Assembly (NCBI GenBank): GCA_016722655.1
Contig: JADKIR010000005.1
Coordinates: 434,001 to 498,000 of the forward strand
DNA length: 64,000 nt
Source: Cytophagaceae bacterium
Lineage (GTDB): Bacteria; Bacteroidota; Bacteroidia; Cytophagales; Spirosomataceae
Reading direction: 5' to 3'
Each line of letters starts with the position of its first letter. Position 1 is the first letter of the stretch. This document shows positions 1 through 9,862 of the stretch, in pieces. Under the pieces are notes generated by a model that was given only the letters and a program-made list of their open reading frames with translations, was not told the DNA's origin and made no database searches. The position numbers and the translations under genes were made by a program.

Positions 1-455
1 GTGATTACTTAACCATTTTGTTGAGAGAATTAAACAGCACGCTTCCAAAACCCAATAAATTGGCTGACTTTTTAGAAATAAGGGCCGGAGCGGTAAGTAA
101 TTTAGAAAAAATTGGCATTTCAAATACAGAAAAACTATACAACAAAGTACTGAGTAAATCTGACAGACAAAATCTATCCCAAGCCACCGGGATTAATATG
201 GAGGACCTTTTAACATTAACCAAATTGGCAGATTTGTCAAGAATAAAGTGGGTTGGAGTAACCTATGCCCAAATGCTTTATGAATTAGGGGTAGATACCG
301 TAGATAAAGTTTCAAAGTCTGACCCGATAGATTTGCATGACCGAATAAACCGGATGATCAAAGAAAAGAACATTTTTAAAGGTTCAATCGGTCTCAATGA
401 CGTGAAAATATTAATTGCAGCTGCCGGAGAATTACCTTTGGATATTGAATATTGA
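1..455 (+). CDS. DUF4332-type helix-hairpin-helix protein, 5' end outside window
   Basis: The frame is open from base 3 of the window, so the true start most likely lies upstream. About 150 residues are visible and the stop is at 453-455. The sequence shows two helix-hairpin-helix-like stretches (around LEKIGISNTEKLYN and RIKWVGVTYAQMLYELGV), a pattern typical of DUF4332 proteins, whose biochemical role is not established. A DNA-binding or scaffold role is only an inference from the HhH-like fold. A TTG at 18 could serve as a start, but nothing favours it over an upstream one. Confidence 0.6.
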   Translation, partial: DYLTILLRELNSTLPKPNKLADFLEIRAGAVSNLEKIGISNTEKLYNKVLSKSDRQNLSQATGINMEDLLTLTKLADLSRIKWVGVTYAQMLYELGVDTVDKVSKSDPIDLHDRINRMIKEKNIFKGSIGLNDVKILIAAAGELPLDIEY

Positions 456-590
456 GGTTAAAGTGATGTTTTTCTTCTTGTTCCGGAAAGTTTTGCAATA
501 CCCTCCCACCCTTTTTACATTTTTGACGATTTAATCAAATCGCCTTTTTCCTAAAATGCTCTTGAATAAGTATTTATTCGGATATATATA

Positions 591-1682
591 TCATTTCACC
601 CCAAAGACCAACCGGCTGACTTTGTAGTTTTTGATCAGAAAATGATACAAAACCCAACAAATAAACAAGGTGGACAAAGCCATGACCGTAAACTTAAGGA
701 GCAACGCCACCTGCCAGTTAAGCCAGTAATATCCCAAAATAATAATGACGGTTTGGTGTAAAATATAAAAGGGATATACGGCTCTGTTGCAGTATTTGAT
801 AAATTCATTTTCGAAGTTCAAATAATGTTTGGCAAAGCCAATGATCCCCAGAATAGTGCAGAAAATAAAAGTAATTTTAAAAACCGAATTGAAAATCTTT
901 ACCCAGAGGATTTTATCTGACAATGGCCCAAAGACGGCATCATAAAATACACTAAACAAAATAAGAAAAATGCCTGTACCCAGATTCAGGAATCTTTTCT
1001 TCTCCAATCTGTTCCAGATATCTTCCTGATTGCCAAATATATAACCAATAATGAAAATCAAAAATGAGAAAGTGAAATTGAACCAGTCGGAAACGAGGTT
1101 ATGGGTTGTGGGCCACTTATCTCTTAAAAACAAATAGCTTAAAGACAAAGGCAAAATTATGAGGGCAGTGGACCATTTTGAAGTAAGCAGCTGTTTTGAT
1201 TTTAAAACTTTAAACAGTGGAATAGCTATTAGTGAAAATACCAGCAAATAGACCACGAACCACAAATGATGCCAGCTGAAGTTGCCTTTGGGATATGGAA
1301 TAAATTCAAAAACTTTGGAATAAAAACTGAGGTAAGTGCCCGTATAGCCTTCGGATACCAGTCGCTCAATATAAATTTGTGGTGGTACAATCACGAAGAT
1401 TCCAAAAAGTAGTGGTATCAAAAGCCTGGTTATTCTTTCTTTGGCAAAAGCTCCGAAGGTACGGTTTCGGGTTGCAAAACTTACCCCTGCTCCCGAGACA
1501 AAAAACAAAAGCGACAGCCGCCAGGGGTTCACGAGTGACATCCATATTTCAAAATCGGAAGACGTGACCGGATTTTTGAGGTGAAAACCCCAGGTATTAA
1601 AAAACATGCCGGTATGATACAAAATCAAAAGCAGGAAGGCCAAAACCCTTACCCAATCCAGAAAATGGTGCCTGATTTTCAT
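591..1682 (-). CDS. Acyltransferase family 3 membrane protein (OpgC/MdoC-like)
   Basis: This is a 363-residue polytopic inner-membrane protein with roughly ten hydrophobic segments. The N-terminus has the family pattern HHFLDWVRVLAFLLLILYH, followed by LLFFVSGAGVSFATRNR and RLLIPLLFG, which are typical of acyltransferase-3 proteins such as OpgC. Family members transfer acyl groups from cytoplasmic donors to periplasmic glycans or other surface sugars. The substrate here cannot be told from sequence. The gene stands alone, convergent with the DUF4332 gene, and its length is normal for the family. It starts at the only good ATG, just before the conserved N-terminal motif. Confidence 0.8.
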   Translation of the reverse strand: MKIRHHFLDWVRVLAFLLLILYHTGMFFNTWGFHLKNPVTSSDFEIWMSLVNPWRLSLLFFVSGAGVSFATRNRTFGAFAKERITRLLIPLLFGIFVIVPPQIYIERLVSEGYTGTYLSFYSKVFEFIPYPKGNFSWHHLWFVVYLLVFSLIAIPLFKVLKSKQLLTSKWSTALIILPLSLSYLFLRDKWPTTHNLVSDWFNFTFSFLIFIIGYIFGNQEDIWNRLEKKRFLNLGTGIFLILFSVFYDAVFGPLSDKILWVKIFNSVFKITFIFCTILGIIGFAKHYLNFENEFIKYCNRAVYPFYILHQTVIIILGYYWLNWQVALLLKFTVMALSTLFICWVLYHFLIKNYKVSRLVFGVK

Positions 1683-1947
1683 TGCTTATGAAAGTAGAAT
1701 ATTTAATATGTAAAGATAGCAGACAGTTTTTTATTGTGATAGGATTTCCTAAAATGATAAGGATTTTTGCCGGTATATATATTAGCCTGCATTATAGGCT
1801 TGGGTTACCTGGAGGCTAATACGATTAATATTGCCCTCAATCCGAATATGCCTCACCCAATTCCCTATGATATAATAAGTGGAGCTTTTCATTTAGTGAA
1901 GATTTTTATCGTAAGCATGATTATTTTTGCAATGAAATAACGAATAG

Positions 1948-2529
1948 ATGCCGGAAAAAGAAACCCAAGTGTTTTATCCTGAAAGTCAGGTTGCCTGGAG
2001 AAAATGGTTAGAAGAAAACCATAAAACAGAACAGGCGGTTTGGCTTGTTTTTTATAATAAATCCTCACCAAGAGCTTCAATTTCATGGAGTAATGCTGTT
2101 GATGAGGCACTTTGCTTTGGATGGATAGATAGCAAAAAAATAAAAATAGACCCGGAAACCTCGCATCAATTTTTCAGTAAAAGAAAATCTAAAAGCACCT
2201 GGTCAAAAATCAACAAAGACAAAGTGGAAAGACTTATTGAGCATGGCTTAATGAATGAAGCTGGTTTTTTAAGTATTGAAATTGCAAAACAAAATGGCTC
2301 CTGGACAATTCTGGATGAAGTTGAAGAATTAATCATACCTGCTGATCTTGAGGCTGAATTCTCCGAAAAACCCAATGCAATGGAATTCTTTTTGAGTTTA
2401 AGTAAATCTGTAAAGAAAATTATACTTTCCTGGCTTGTGTTTGCCAGAACCACTGAAACCAGACAGAAACGAATCAGGGAAATTGTTGATAGTGCTGAAC
2501 AAAATCAAAAACCAAAACACTTGCGATAA
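1948..2529 (+). CDS. YdeI/OmpD-associated family protein
   Basis: This 193-residue soluble protein shows the features of the YdeI/OmpD-associated family: an aromatic-rich N-terminal half (AWRKWLEENH, AVWLVFYNKSS), a central W-S-N-A-V-D-E-A-L-C-F-G-W-I-D block at about residues 50-65, and a basic C-terminus with RQKRIREIV. Members are small cytoplasmic proteins, some linked to protection against peptides or bacteriocins, but no reaction is known. The gene is monocistronic, with about 265 bases upstream in which I see no clear promoter. Confidence 0.75.
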   Translation: MPEKETQVFYPESQVAWRKWLEENHKTEQAVWLVFYNKSSPRASISWSNAVDEALCFGWIDSKKIKIDPETSHQFFSKRKSKSTWSKINKDKVERLIEHGLMNEAGFLSIEIAKQNGSWTILDEVEELIIPADLEAEFSEKPNAMEFFLSLSKSVKKIILSWLVFARTTETRQKRIREIVDSAEQNQKPKHLR

Positions 2530-2762
2530 GATGGCTTTTAGGTAGAGCATCCTGCTTTTCAGAAAATAGATACATTAAAAATATAAAATCCTGAAGCACA
2601 AATATTTTATTCTAAAATTCTGGATCAGAGATAATTTTCATTAAAAAAACGGTAAATTTGAATTTAAACAAAGAGACGAGGAAACCATGAAATAGGATTT
2701 CCTAATAAAAGAATAATTGTATAATGGTTTTTTGATAAGTCTCCAATTTTGGGAAATTAAAA

Positions 2763-3161
2763 ATGGCAAAATTTGACCGATTAAAACAAATTACCGACCA
2801 ACTCCTGAGTCAGGGAAATTCTGAGATAGTTGACTCAGCCTTCTCAGAAAGTTATGTGGCACATTCGGGGGATAAGAATCACAAAGGGCATGCATTTATC
2901 AAGCAATTTATCAAACAATTGCGTACTGCGATTCCTGACTTAAAAATTGTAAAAATCGAGGTTCTGGCTCAATCAGAAAACCTAATCACCTGGCAAAGAA
3001 CATTATCCGGCACCCACAAAGCTGCATTAAAAGGAATACCGGCATCCCATAAAAAGATAAAATGGTACGAGATGGTGGTAACTCGTTTTGAGGGTGACAA
3101 GATCGCAGAAGAATGGTTAATTTCGGATCTGGCTTTCCAGATGATGCTGAAATTAAAATGA
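2763..3161 (+). CDS. SnoaL-like / ester cyclase family protein
   Basis: This is a 132-residue NTF2-fold protein. The pattern SYVAHSGDKNHKGHAFIKQFIKQLRTAIPDLKI, followed by WQRTLSGTHK and a C-terminal KIAEEWLISD, matches the SnoaL-like polyketide-cyclase/ester-cyclase family, which has an alpha+beta barrel with a central ligand pocket. The substrate is unknown; many bacterial members are annotated only by fold. The gene is alone on the strand, with no signal peptide, so the product is expected in the cytoplasm. Confidence 0.75.
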   Translation: MAKFDRLKQITDQLLSQGNSEIVDSAFSESYVAHSGDKNHKGHAFIKQFIKQLRTAIPDLKIVKIEVLAQSENLITWQRTLSGTHKAALKGIPASHKKIKWYEMVVTRFEGDKIAEEWLISDLAFQMMLKLK

Positions 3162-3222
3162 GGGTTACCAAATGCTTATCTTCTTGCTTAATTGGTCATG
3201 GGTTGTAGGGAAATGTTATTTT

Positions 3223-3260
3223 AAGTTGGAAAGTTGGTAAGTTGGTAAGTTGGTAAGTTC
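3223..3260 (+). repeat. Short tandem repeat, 8-bp unit AAGTTGGT
   Basis: Three exact head-to-tail copies of AAGTTGGT start at 3231, 3239 and 3247, with degenerate half-units on both sides. They lie in the roughly 360-base intergenic stretch between the SnoaL-like gene and the TonB receptor gene. The rest of this stretch shows no gene; I read it as spacer with the receptor promoter at its end. Confidence 0.7.
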
Positions 3261-3497
3261 CGGGTAGCGGGTTGCGAGTACTGAGTTTGAAATTGTGCTT
3301 GCCTAAAATCTTAATGACCTTAATTTCTTAATGGTTAAAAAAAGATTTCTTTGTGCATTTTGTGTCTTCTTTGTGGCTTTTGCGAAACTTAAAAAAATAA
3401 CTAATCGACCCATAATCTTATTATAAATATCCACAGCTAATCATTAATTAAACAATATGATAACATAAGCACAAAACAAATAATATCTGAAATATTG

Positions 3498-3505
3498 TAC
3501 TTTTG
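3498..3505 (+). promoter_or_regulatory. Putative Bacteroidota -7 element (TACTTTTG)
   Basis: TACTTTTG matches the Bacteroidota sigma-ABfr -7 consensus TAnnTTTG and lies 18 bases before the ATG of the TonB receptor gene. I see no good TTTG element at the expected -33 position, so this is a candidate only. The transcript leader would be very short. Confidence 0.4.
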
Positions 3506-3523
3506 GGTTATTATTTGATTTGA

Positions 3524-5530
3524 ATGAAGTTAAACATTACCTTAAGCCTGATTTATATTTTTATAGGTAAAATAGCACTTGGTCAGGACAGTTCCAAAGT
3601 TCATTTACTGCCCGAAATTAACGTTTCCGCTTTACGGTCTCAATTAAGTAATCTTGAAACGCCTGCGAGTATCCACAGCATCAGTGCCCGGAACCTGAAA
3701 AACAGGATATTCAGAACTTTACCCGAATTCTTCGAAAACAACGGCACTTTCTGGCTTCAAAAAACCAATCATGGTGGCGGCTCATTGTTTTTGCGTGGAC
3801 TTACCGGAAATCAAACGCTCACTCTCATAGATGGTATCCGCCTTAACAATAGTACCTTCAGATACGGACCGAATCAATACCTCAACACCATCAACCCTTT
3901 CATGGTCAGCCATATGGAAGTTCTTTCTGGCGGTGGCTCGGTACAATACGGCTCTGATGCTATTGGTGGACTATTGCAAATTTTCACTCATGACCCAAAT
4001 TTTGATAAAAAGGTGGATTTCATAGCCAATACCCGATATGGTAGCCAAAATATGGAGAAAAGTATTAACAGTTCTCTCAGCATCAGCCATAAAAATTTGG
4101 GATTATTAGTAGCAGGTTCTTTCAGAGATTTCGGTGATTTGGTGGGCGGAAAAGGAATTGGTATTCAGACGCCCTCTGGCTATCAGGAATATGCCTACGA
4201 TATCAAAGGAGTTTGGAAATTAAGATCGAAAACCAGCTTGATAATGGCACACCAAAAAGTGAGACAAAATCATGTGCCGGTATATCACAAAGTCAAACTT
4301 GAGGATTTCAAAATCAATGAGATGACGTTTCAGATCAGAAACCTGAGTTATCTGAAAGTAGAAAACGAAGAAAAATCAATTTGGCTTAAAAAACAAGGTC
4401 TTACATTAAGTTTTCAGGACAATCCCGAAGAAAGAACATTACAAAAAAATAACAGTGCGATGGTCAGAACTGAAAATGACCGGATTAAAACACTGGGATT
4501 TTCTGTAAATAATGTTTCTATTCCTTATAAATTTTGGACAATAAATACCGGGTATGAAATTTACAAAGACCAGGTAAACAGTACCCGCATTGACGAAACA
4601 GTCGGTGTTACGACTCCAAAAAGAGGGCTGTATCCCAACAATTCCGAATATTTGAATCAGAGCCTTTTCAATCTGCATCAATTTCAAATTCGGAGTATAT
4701 TCCTTAACCTGGGTCTTAGATACAATACCATACAGCTGGATATTCCGGATGAAAAACTGGGAATTTCCAGAATGGATTATCAGGCTTTTGTTTACAATGC
4801 CGGTTTATTGAAGAAAATCAATAAAAAATGGGCAGCATATGGCAGTTTCAATACATCATTCAGGGCACCTAATGTTGATGACCTGGGCACGCTTGGAATT
4901 GTGGACTTCAGATATGAGATTCCTTCAGGTTCACTTAAACCTGAGTTTGCCAGACAACTGGAGTTTGGGCTTAAGTATTATTCCGAAATTCATAACATGC
5001 AATTATCGGTTTATAAAAATAACCTTACTGATCTGATTACCAGGGAAAAACTGGAAGGCCAAAAAGTAGAAACTTATCAGGTTTATGCCAAAATGAACAC
5101 CGGTAAAGCTTTAATTAAAGGATTAGAATACAACTCAAAAACGATAATTTCAAAGAAATTAATTCTCAATTTGGGATTTTGTTACACCTATGGTCAGGAT
5201 TTAATAAAAAATGAACCACTTAGAAGAATTCCACCAGTATTTGGAAATTTTAATCTTAGATATTCTGGAAATGACTGGTACATTCAGCCAGCCTTTACTT
5301 TCGCCGGAGCTCAAAAAAGATTGGCTGCAGGCGACATCGCCGACAATCGTATCGGTCCCGAGGGCACCCAAGGATTTGCAGTATTTAATTTTCAAACGGG
5401 TTATAATTACAAAAACATAGCCCTGGATATTTCTGCCAATAATTTGGGTAATGTAGCATACAAAACCCATGGTTCCGGCATTTATCAGGTGGGTAGATCT
5501 TTGTGGGCGAGCTTAAGTTTTAAATTATAA
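3524..5530 (+). CDS. TonB-dependent outer-membrane receptor
   Basis: This 668-residue protein has an N-terminal signal peptide (hydrophobic residues 4-19, likely cleavage after GQ). A plug domain follows, with NLETPASIHSISARNLK, the pattern GGGSLFLRGLTGNQTLTLIDGIRLN and VLSGGGSVQYGSDAIGG at about residues 40-150. The rest is a long beta-barrel of alternating aromatic strands ending in a C-terminal aromatic/Leu strand (LWASLSFKL). Such receptors import iron chelates, cobalamin or other ligands using TonB energy; the ligand is not evident. It lacks the N-terminal carboxypeptidase-like domain of SusC proteins, and no SusD gene is adjacent. The phosphoesterase gene follows after 28 bases, which suggests an operon and possible use of a phosphorylated substrate. 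Confidence 0.9.
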   Translation: MKLNITLSLIYIFIGKIALGQDSSKVHLLPEINVSALRSQLSNLETPASIHSISARNLKNRIFRTLPEFFENNGTFWLQKTNHGGGSLFLRGLTGNQTLTLIDGIRLNNSTFRYGPNQYLNTINPFMVSHMEVLSGGGSVQYGSDAIGGLLQIFTHDPNFDKKVDFIANTRYGSQNMEKSINSSLSISHKNLGLLVAGSFRDFGDLVGGKGIGIQTPSGYQEYAYDIKGVWKLRSKTSLIMAHQKVRQNHVPVYHKVKLEDFKINEMTFQIRNLSYLKVENEEKSIWLKKQGLTLSFQDNPEERTLQKNNSAMVRTENDRIKTLGFSVNNVSIPYKFWTINTGYEIYKDQVNSTRIDETVGVTTPKRGLYPNNSEYLNQSLFNLHQFQIRSIFLNLGLRYNTIQLDIPDEKLGISRMDYQAFVYNAGLLKKINKKWAAYGSFNTSFRAPNVDDLGTLGIVDFRYEIPSGSLKPEFARQLEFGLKYYSEIHNMQLSVYKNNLTDLITREKLEGQKVETYQVYAKMNTGKALIKGLEYNSKTIISKKLILNLGFCYTYGQDLIKNEPLRRIPPVFGNFNLRYSGNDWYIQPAFTFAGAQKRLAAGDIADNRIGPEGTQGFAVFNFQTGYNYKNIALDISANNLGNVAYKTHGSGIYQVGRSLWASLSFKL

Positions 5531-5558
5531 AAACATTGAATTTTAAATAAAATAAAAT

Positions 5559-8324
5559 ATGAAAAAGGTTCTTATTTTCCACTTCATCAGTACTTTAGCT
5601 CAGGCTCAAATTCAATATGAGGTTACCCCTCCAGCGGGAAATCTTCCTGCGATGGCCAATAAAAACAACGTCAGTGTGTTACCCAACGGACGATTCATCA
5701 CCCCGATGGGCAGGCAGTTTATCACCGCACCTCATCCCTATGGACTGACATTGAGCAAAGATGGCTCTGTGGCGATCACTTCCAACTCGGGCATTAACCC
5801 ATTCTCAATCAGTATTATAAAAGGTTTAAATGGAACCAACCCAAAGGTGATACAGGTGCCCGAAGGAGCTAAAACCGACAACGGAATTTTGGAAGCCTGC
5901 TTTATGGGTTTGGCCATTAACAAAACGAATACCATTGTCTATGTATCAGGCGGGGAAACCAATAAAATACATCTTTTTAATATCAACAGTGGTAAAAAAC
6001 TCGGCACCATTGATTGTGCGGTAAAAAATACTAAAGTTGATTACAGCCACGGTTATCTGGGGGATATGGTGATGTCTGCCGACGAAAAATTACTTTTTGT
6101 GGTGGATCAGATAAATTTTAGAATTGTGGTGATTGATTTATTAACCAAACGAATCGTGGATAATATTCCAACGGGCCGCTACCCTTTTGGCATTGCACTC
6201 ACGCCGAATCAAAAAAATCTGGTTGTGGCCAATGTTGGCGTATTTGAATACAGCCCTTTTACCGATATTGATAAGAATAATCTGAAAAACACAGCTCACA
6301 AATGGCCCTCTTCTATTTATGGGTCAAAGGAAATGAAAGAAGGAAATCCCTCTGAAGGTGTAAAGCCACTGGGTGATCCCAATGCCGATGAGGCCTTTTC
6401 TGTCTGGACTTACAACATTTCAAGATATACTAAAAAAACCACTGTAAACCCTTTACAAAACATTAAAAAAGTGAAGACAGGTTTTTTGGTGGGACAAAAA
6501 ATCGAAGACTTTGAAGCAGTGGGAGGAAGCAGCCCCAACTCTCTGGTAGCCACCAATGACAAAATCTATGTTTCAAACGGCAACAACGATTGTATATCCA
6601 TCATCGATATAGAAAGCGGAAAACTTGATCAAAATCTTATGCTGAACCCTGAGCCCAGGTTGGGTAAGTTTAGGGGTTTTATTCCTTTTGGGGTTGCCAT
6701 TTCTCCCGATCAAAGCCGGCTATTTGTGGCATTGGCAGGAATCAATGCCGTGGCAGTAATTGACACTAAAGACCAGCTAATCAAAGGGTACATACCCACA
6801 GCATGGTTCCCTAGCAAACTAAAAGTCACACCGGACGGTAAAAAACTGGTGATAGCCAACGCCAAAGGATACGGAAGCGGACCCAATGGTGGTGCCACTT
6901 TCAAAATCGGACAAGAAGGAAGTTATATTGGAAGTCTGATGAAAGGTGTGGTTTCGTATATGGATATTCCGACCGATTTGGAATTGAAAACCTTAACCCA
7001 AAAAGTGATTGACAATAATTTTAGATTTACACCTATTGACCAGGTCAATGCTGAAGCCAGTAAGGTTATTCCAGCCAAACCATTGACAGGGTCTGAAAAC
7101 ATCAAACATATTGTATTTATTTCAAAAGAAAACAGAACTTATGATGAAGTTTTTGGTCAATTGAAAGAAGGAAATGGTGAAGCTGAATTGGCTCGTTTTG
7201 GTTTGAATCGCACAGTAAAAAACAGGGCAATGGACTCAGTAGTACGACATACTGACATCATGCCCAACCATCATGCATTGGCTAAAAGGTTTGCAATCTC
7301 AGATAATTTCTTTTGCGACTCTGATGTATCCGCTGATGGACACCGCTGGCTCGCCAGTACTTATCCCAACGAATGGGTAGAAACCAACACCGCAGCTTCT
7401 TATGGCGGACGCAAGGGAATGAGAGAAGAATCAAATGCACCTGGAAACTGGTCAATTTATGGTTCAGCAGGCAGTATTTATCCTGAAGACTACAATGAAG
7501 CCGGTTCCCTATGGGATCATATGGAAAGAAACAATAAGGATTTTTTCAATTTCGGATTTGGTGTTGAAATGGCCGGTGCTTTTTCTGACAGTACTATGAA
7601 ATATACGGGGGAACTTTATACCATCAATTATCCTATTGCAGCACCTCTTTTCAATAAGTCCTCGCGTACATTCCCTACCTACAATATGTCCATTCCAGAC
7701 CAGTTCAGAGCCGATGAATTTATGAGAGAGTTTAAAGAAAAATGGAGCAATGGTAATCTGCCTTCTCTCATCACTTTGCAGCTTCCCAACGACCACGGCT
7801 CCAAAGAACGCCCTGCTGCCGGGTGGCCATTTCAGGAAAGTTATATGGCCGACAATGATCTGGCTTTAGGCCGAACAATTGAGTTTTTGTCCAACACACC
7901 TTACTGGAAAAATATGATGATTGTGGTGACAGAAGACGACCCGCAAGGAGGCGTAGATCATGTGGATGCCCACCGTAGTTTGCTGATGGTGATGTCACCC
8001 TATACCAAAAAGAATTATGTTGGTCATGTACATTATAGTTTTGGAAGTATTTTTAAGACTTTTTGGAAAGTATTTGGAATACCTTATCTCAATCAATACG
8101 ATGTTTCTGCGGCCGATTTGAGTGATTTGTTCACCAATGAACCCGACTATAGCCCCTATAGAGCTGTACCGACTGATATCAGAATATTTGATCCACAAAA
8201 AGCCCTGGATCCATTCGATGAAAAATTTGACTGGAAAGCCTTTAATGAATCAGAAGAACTGGACAAAACTGAAACCATGCAGAAACGTCGTGCAGAGGAC
8301 GATAAACATGAGAAGAACAATTGA
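5559..8324 (+). CDS. YncE-like beta-propeller fused to phosphoesterase (alkaline phosphatase superfamily)
   Basis: This is a 921-residue two-domain protein. Residues 1-16 resemble a short signal peptide (ending AQAQ). Residues about 50-480 hold repeated propeller-blade motifs (YGLTLSKDGSVAITSN, FGIALTPNQKNLVVAN, FGVAISPDQSRLFVA, PSKLKVTPDGKKLVIAN), as in YncE/SMP-30-like proteins. From about residue 520 a PF04185-type phosphoesterase domain begins with the metal-site pattern ISKENRTYDEVFGQ, then PNHHALAKRFAISDNFFCDSDVSADGH, PNDHGS and TEDDPQGGVDHVDAHRS. Fusions of this kind are known and are predicted to be secreted or periplasmic phosphomonoesterases or phospholipases. The gene follows the TonB receptor by 28 bases, so the two probably act together in phosphate or phosphoester scavenging (inference). 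Confidence 0.85.
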   Translation: MKKVLIFHFISTLAQAQIQYEVTPPAGNLPAMANKNNVSVLPNGRFITPMGRQFITAPHPYGLTLSKDGSVAITSNSGINPFSISIIKGLNGTNPKVIQVPEGAKTDNGILEACFMGLAINKTNTIVYVSGGETNKIHLFNINSGKKLGTIDCAVKNTKVDYSHGYLGDMVMSADEKLLFVVDQINFRIVVIDLLTKRIVDNIPTGRYPFGIALTPNQKNLVVANVGVFEYSPFTDIDKNNLKNTAHKWPSSIYGSKEMKEGNPSEGVKPLGDPNADEAFSVWTYNISRYTKKTTVNPLQNIKKVKTGFLVGQKIEDFEAVGGSSPNSLVATNDKIYVSNGNNDCISIIDIESGKLDQNLMLNPEPRLGKFRGFIPFGVAISPDQSRLFVALAGINAVAVIDTKDQLIKGYIPTAWFPSKLKVTPDGKKLVIANAKGYGSGPNGGATFKIGQEGSYIGSLMKGVVSYMDIPTDLELKTLTQKVIDNNFRFTPIDQVNAEASKVIPAKPLTGSENIKHIVFISKENRTYDEVFGQLKEGNGEAELARFGLNRTVKNRAMDSVVRHTDIMPNHHALAKRFAISDNFFCDSDVSADGHRWLASTYPNEWVETNTAASYGGRKGMREESNAPGNWSIYGSAGSIYPEDYNEAGSLWDHMERNNKDFFNFGFGVEMAGAFSDSTMKYTGELYTINYPIAAPLFNKSSRTFPTYNMSIPDQFRADEFMREFKEKWSNGNLPSLITLQLPNDHGSKERPAAGWPFQESYMADNDLALGRTIEFLSNTPYWKNMMIVVTEDDPQGGVDHVDAHRSLLMVMSPYTKKNYVGHVHYSFGSIFKTFWKVFGIPYLNQYDVSAADLSDLFTNEPDYSPYRAVPTDIRIFDPQKALDPFDEKFDWKAFNESEELDKTETMQKRRAEDDKHEKNN

Positions 8325-8380
8325 TTCTTTTCCCCCTTTGACTCATAGAATTTTGGTTTAAAAAATATCAGTTAATTAAT

Positions 8381-8421
8381 ACACCCCATCAGGATTTTTG
8401 GATCTTGATGGGGTGTTTTTT
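8381..8421 (+). terminator. Rho-independent terminator after the phosphoesterase gene
   Basis: Arms ACACCCCATCA and TGATGGGGTGT form an 11-bp perfect stem, followed by a run of six T. It lies 57 bases after the phosphoesterase stop and closes the receptor/phosphoesterase operon. Confidence 0.85.
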
Positions 8422-8552
8422 CATAGGGAGTCCTTTTTATTTATTTAAAAAGACGATATTTATATTGTTAGAAAATAGCTAAGTGCAATAAAGTATTGGT
8501 CAAAAAACAACTTATCACTTTTCCAAAGGCAATTTTATCCTTGCTAATATAT

Positions 8553-9749
8553 TTAATTTCCAATGGCTATTAAATTCCAACGAACAAAATAAGATACAGG
8601 TGCATTGTCAGTATTAATAACTTTTCCAGTACACTGAGTGCTAGTGCAATTATATATTACCAAAATAATTCGATATAATTCACCTGTTGTTCCACCAGTC
8701 AAGTATTGGCTACCCACCAAAACTGTTGGAGCACTGGTAAATCCTGAAGGTAAATTAATCGTAAAAGTATCGGATGCATGTGCCGCCAAAACGAATGGAG
8801 CTGGCTCTGGGGTTATAAAATGTGCTATTTTCATATTGGAAGATGAAAGTAAATTATAAGCAACTCCTTTGCCATTATTTACAGTTAGTGTACCATCAAC
8901 AACTGCATTGCTATTAACCGTTAAACTGGTAGTAGTCGGTGTGATACTATTGACCCTTAAGTCACTACTTATATTAACATCTCCATTGAATTGAGCAGCT
9001 GGCCCAGTTGAATTATTTATTACATATAAAGCAGGATTCGTGCTCGAGGTAGTTTCAAAATGCCCGCCATGCAATGATGAAGAAATACCTTTAACCCCAT
9101 CTCCTGATGTGCTTGTGCCATAGACTGCATCAGCTGCAAAACTTACTCCTTGAACACCATAACTATTAGTACTTTCTCCTTTTACGCCAATGCCAAAGCC
9201 ACTTCCACCACTTGAAACTGGCAAACCAATCCCATGGACTCCTATGCCACTATTTTTTACAACTCCATAAATCCCTTTACCGTTACCATCGTGCTGTCCA
9301 TAAATCCCTATTCCATTTGAATTCTGGCTGATATTTATACCAAAAACACCTATTGAAGAAGGATTTGCAGAACTTGGTGCTGTATTAGTCGATGCACCAT
9401 AAACGCCAGTACCATAAGTAGGAGAGGAAGTCTCACCTGTTATTGCTCGCCCATTCCCCGAATTCGAAACGTTAAAAAGGATATTGGGTGCTACCACACT
9501 TCCGCTACCCGAATAAGGAAGAGTAAATCCACCTACAGTCATGTCTGTCCAAGCGGTTCCGTTGCAGAAATACATTTTGTTGTCACTCGTATTATAAACC
9601 ATCCTGCCTTTGCCGTTGGCATCACAGGTAGGCAAAACTGCCACATTGGGCACGTCGATTCTATTGGGTAGAATGGTGGCTGATTGAGCAAAGCTTTTTA
9701 AGCAATAAAACGAAGAAATTAAAACGATAAATTGGGATAATTTTCTCAT
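8553..9749 (-). CDS. Secreted tail-fibre-like repeat protein (paralogue of the gene at 13.3 kb)
   Basis: This 398-residue protein has a signal peptide (residues 1-22, ending SFAQ). The N-terminal module contains GRMVYNTSDNKMYFCNGTAWTD, a motif found in many secreted Bacteroidota proteins and phage-like fibres. Residues 95-260 are a Gly/Ser/Asn-rich series of short beta repeats (GVYGAST, GVFGINI, GIYGQHD, GIYGVVK, GVHGIG, GVKGEST, GVQGVS), expected to form a beta-helix or fibre. The C-terminal 110 residues (from LTVNNGKGVAYN to WNLIAIGN) match the C-terminus of the second copy. It is likely extracellular or surface-bound; the function is unknown. Confidence 0.65.
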   Translation of the reverse strand: MRKLSQFIVLISSFYCLKSFAQSATILPNRIDVPNVAVLPTCDANGKGRMVYNTSDNKMYFCNGTAWTDMTVGGFTLPYSGSGSVVAPNILFNVSNSGNGRAITGETSSPTYGTGVYGASTNTAPSSANPSSIGVFGINISQNSNGIGIYGQHDGNGKGIYGVVKNSGIGVHGIGLPVSSGGSGFGIGVKGESTNSYGVQGVSFAADAVYGTSTSGDGVKGISSSLHGGHFETTSSTNPALYVINNSTGPAAQFNGDVNISSDLRVNSITPTTTSLTVNSNAVVDGTLTVNNGKGVAYNLLSSSNMKIAHFITPEPAPFVLAAHASDTFTINLPSGFTSAPTVLVGSQYLTGGTTGELYRIILVIYNCTSTQCTGKVINTDNAPVSYFVRWNLIAIGN

Positions 9750-9862
9750 GTCATACTTTTTGTATAACCAAATTTAGACAAATTGAAATTTAAAAATCTC
9801 ATTAAAAGTATGATAAAACGGAGTTTTTAATTTTACGGTAATTTGGATAGAATATTAACTTT

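Noticed and set aside
3223..3260. Iteron or operator array
   Set aside because: Only three exact 8-bp units in a spacer, with no replication or regulator gene beside them.
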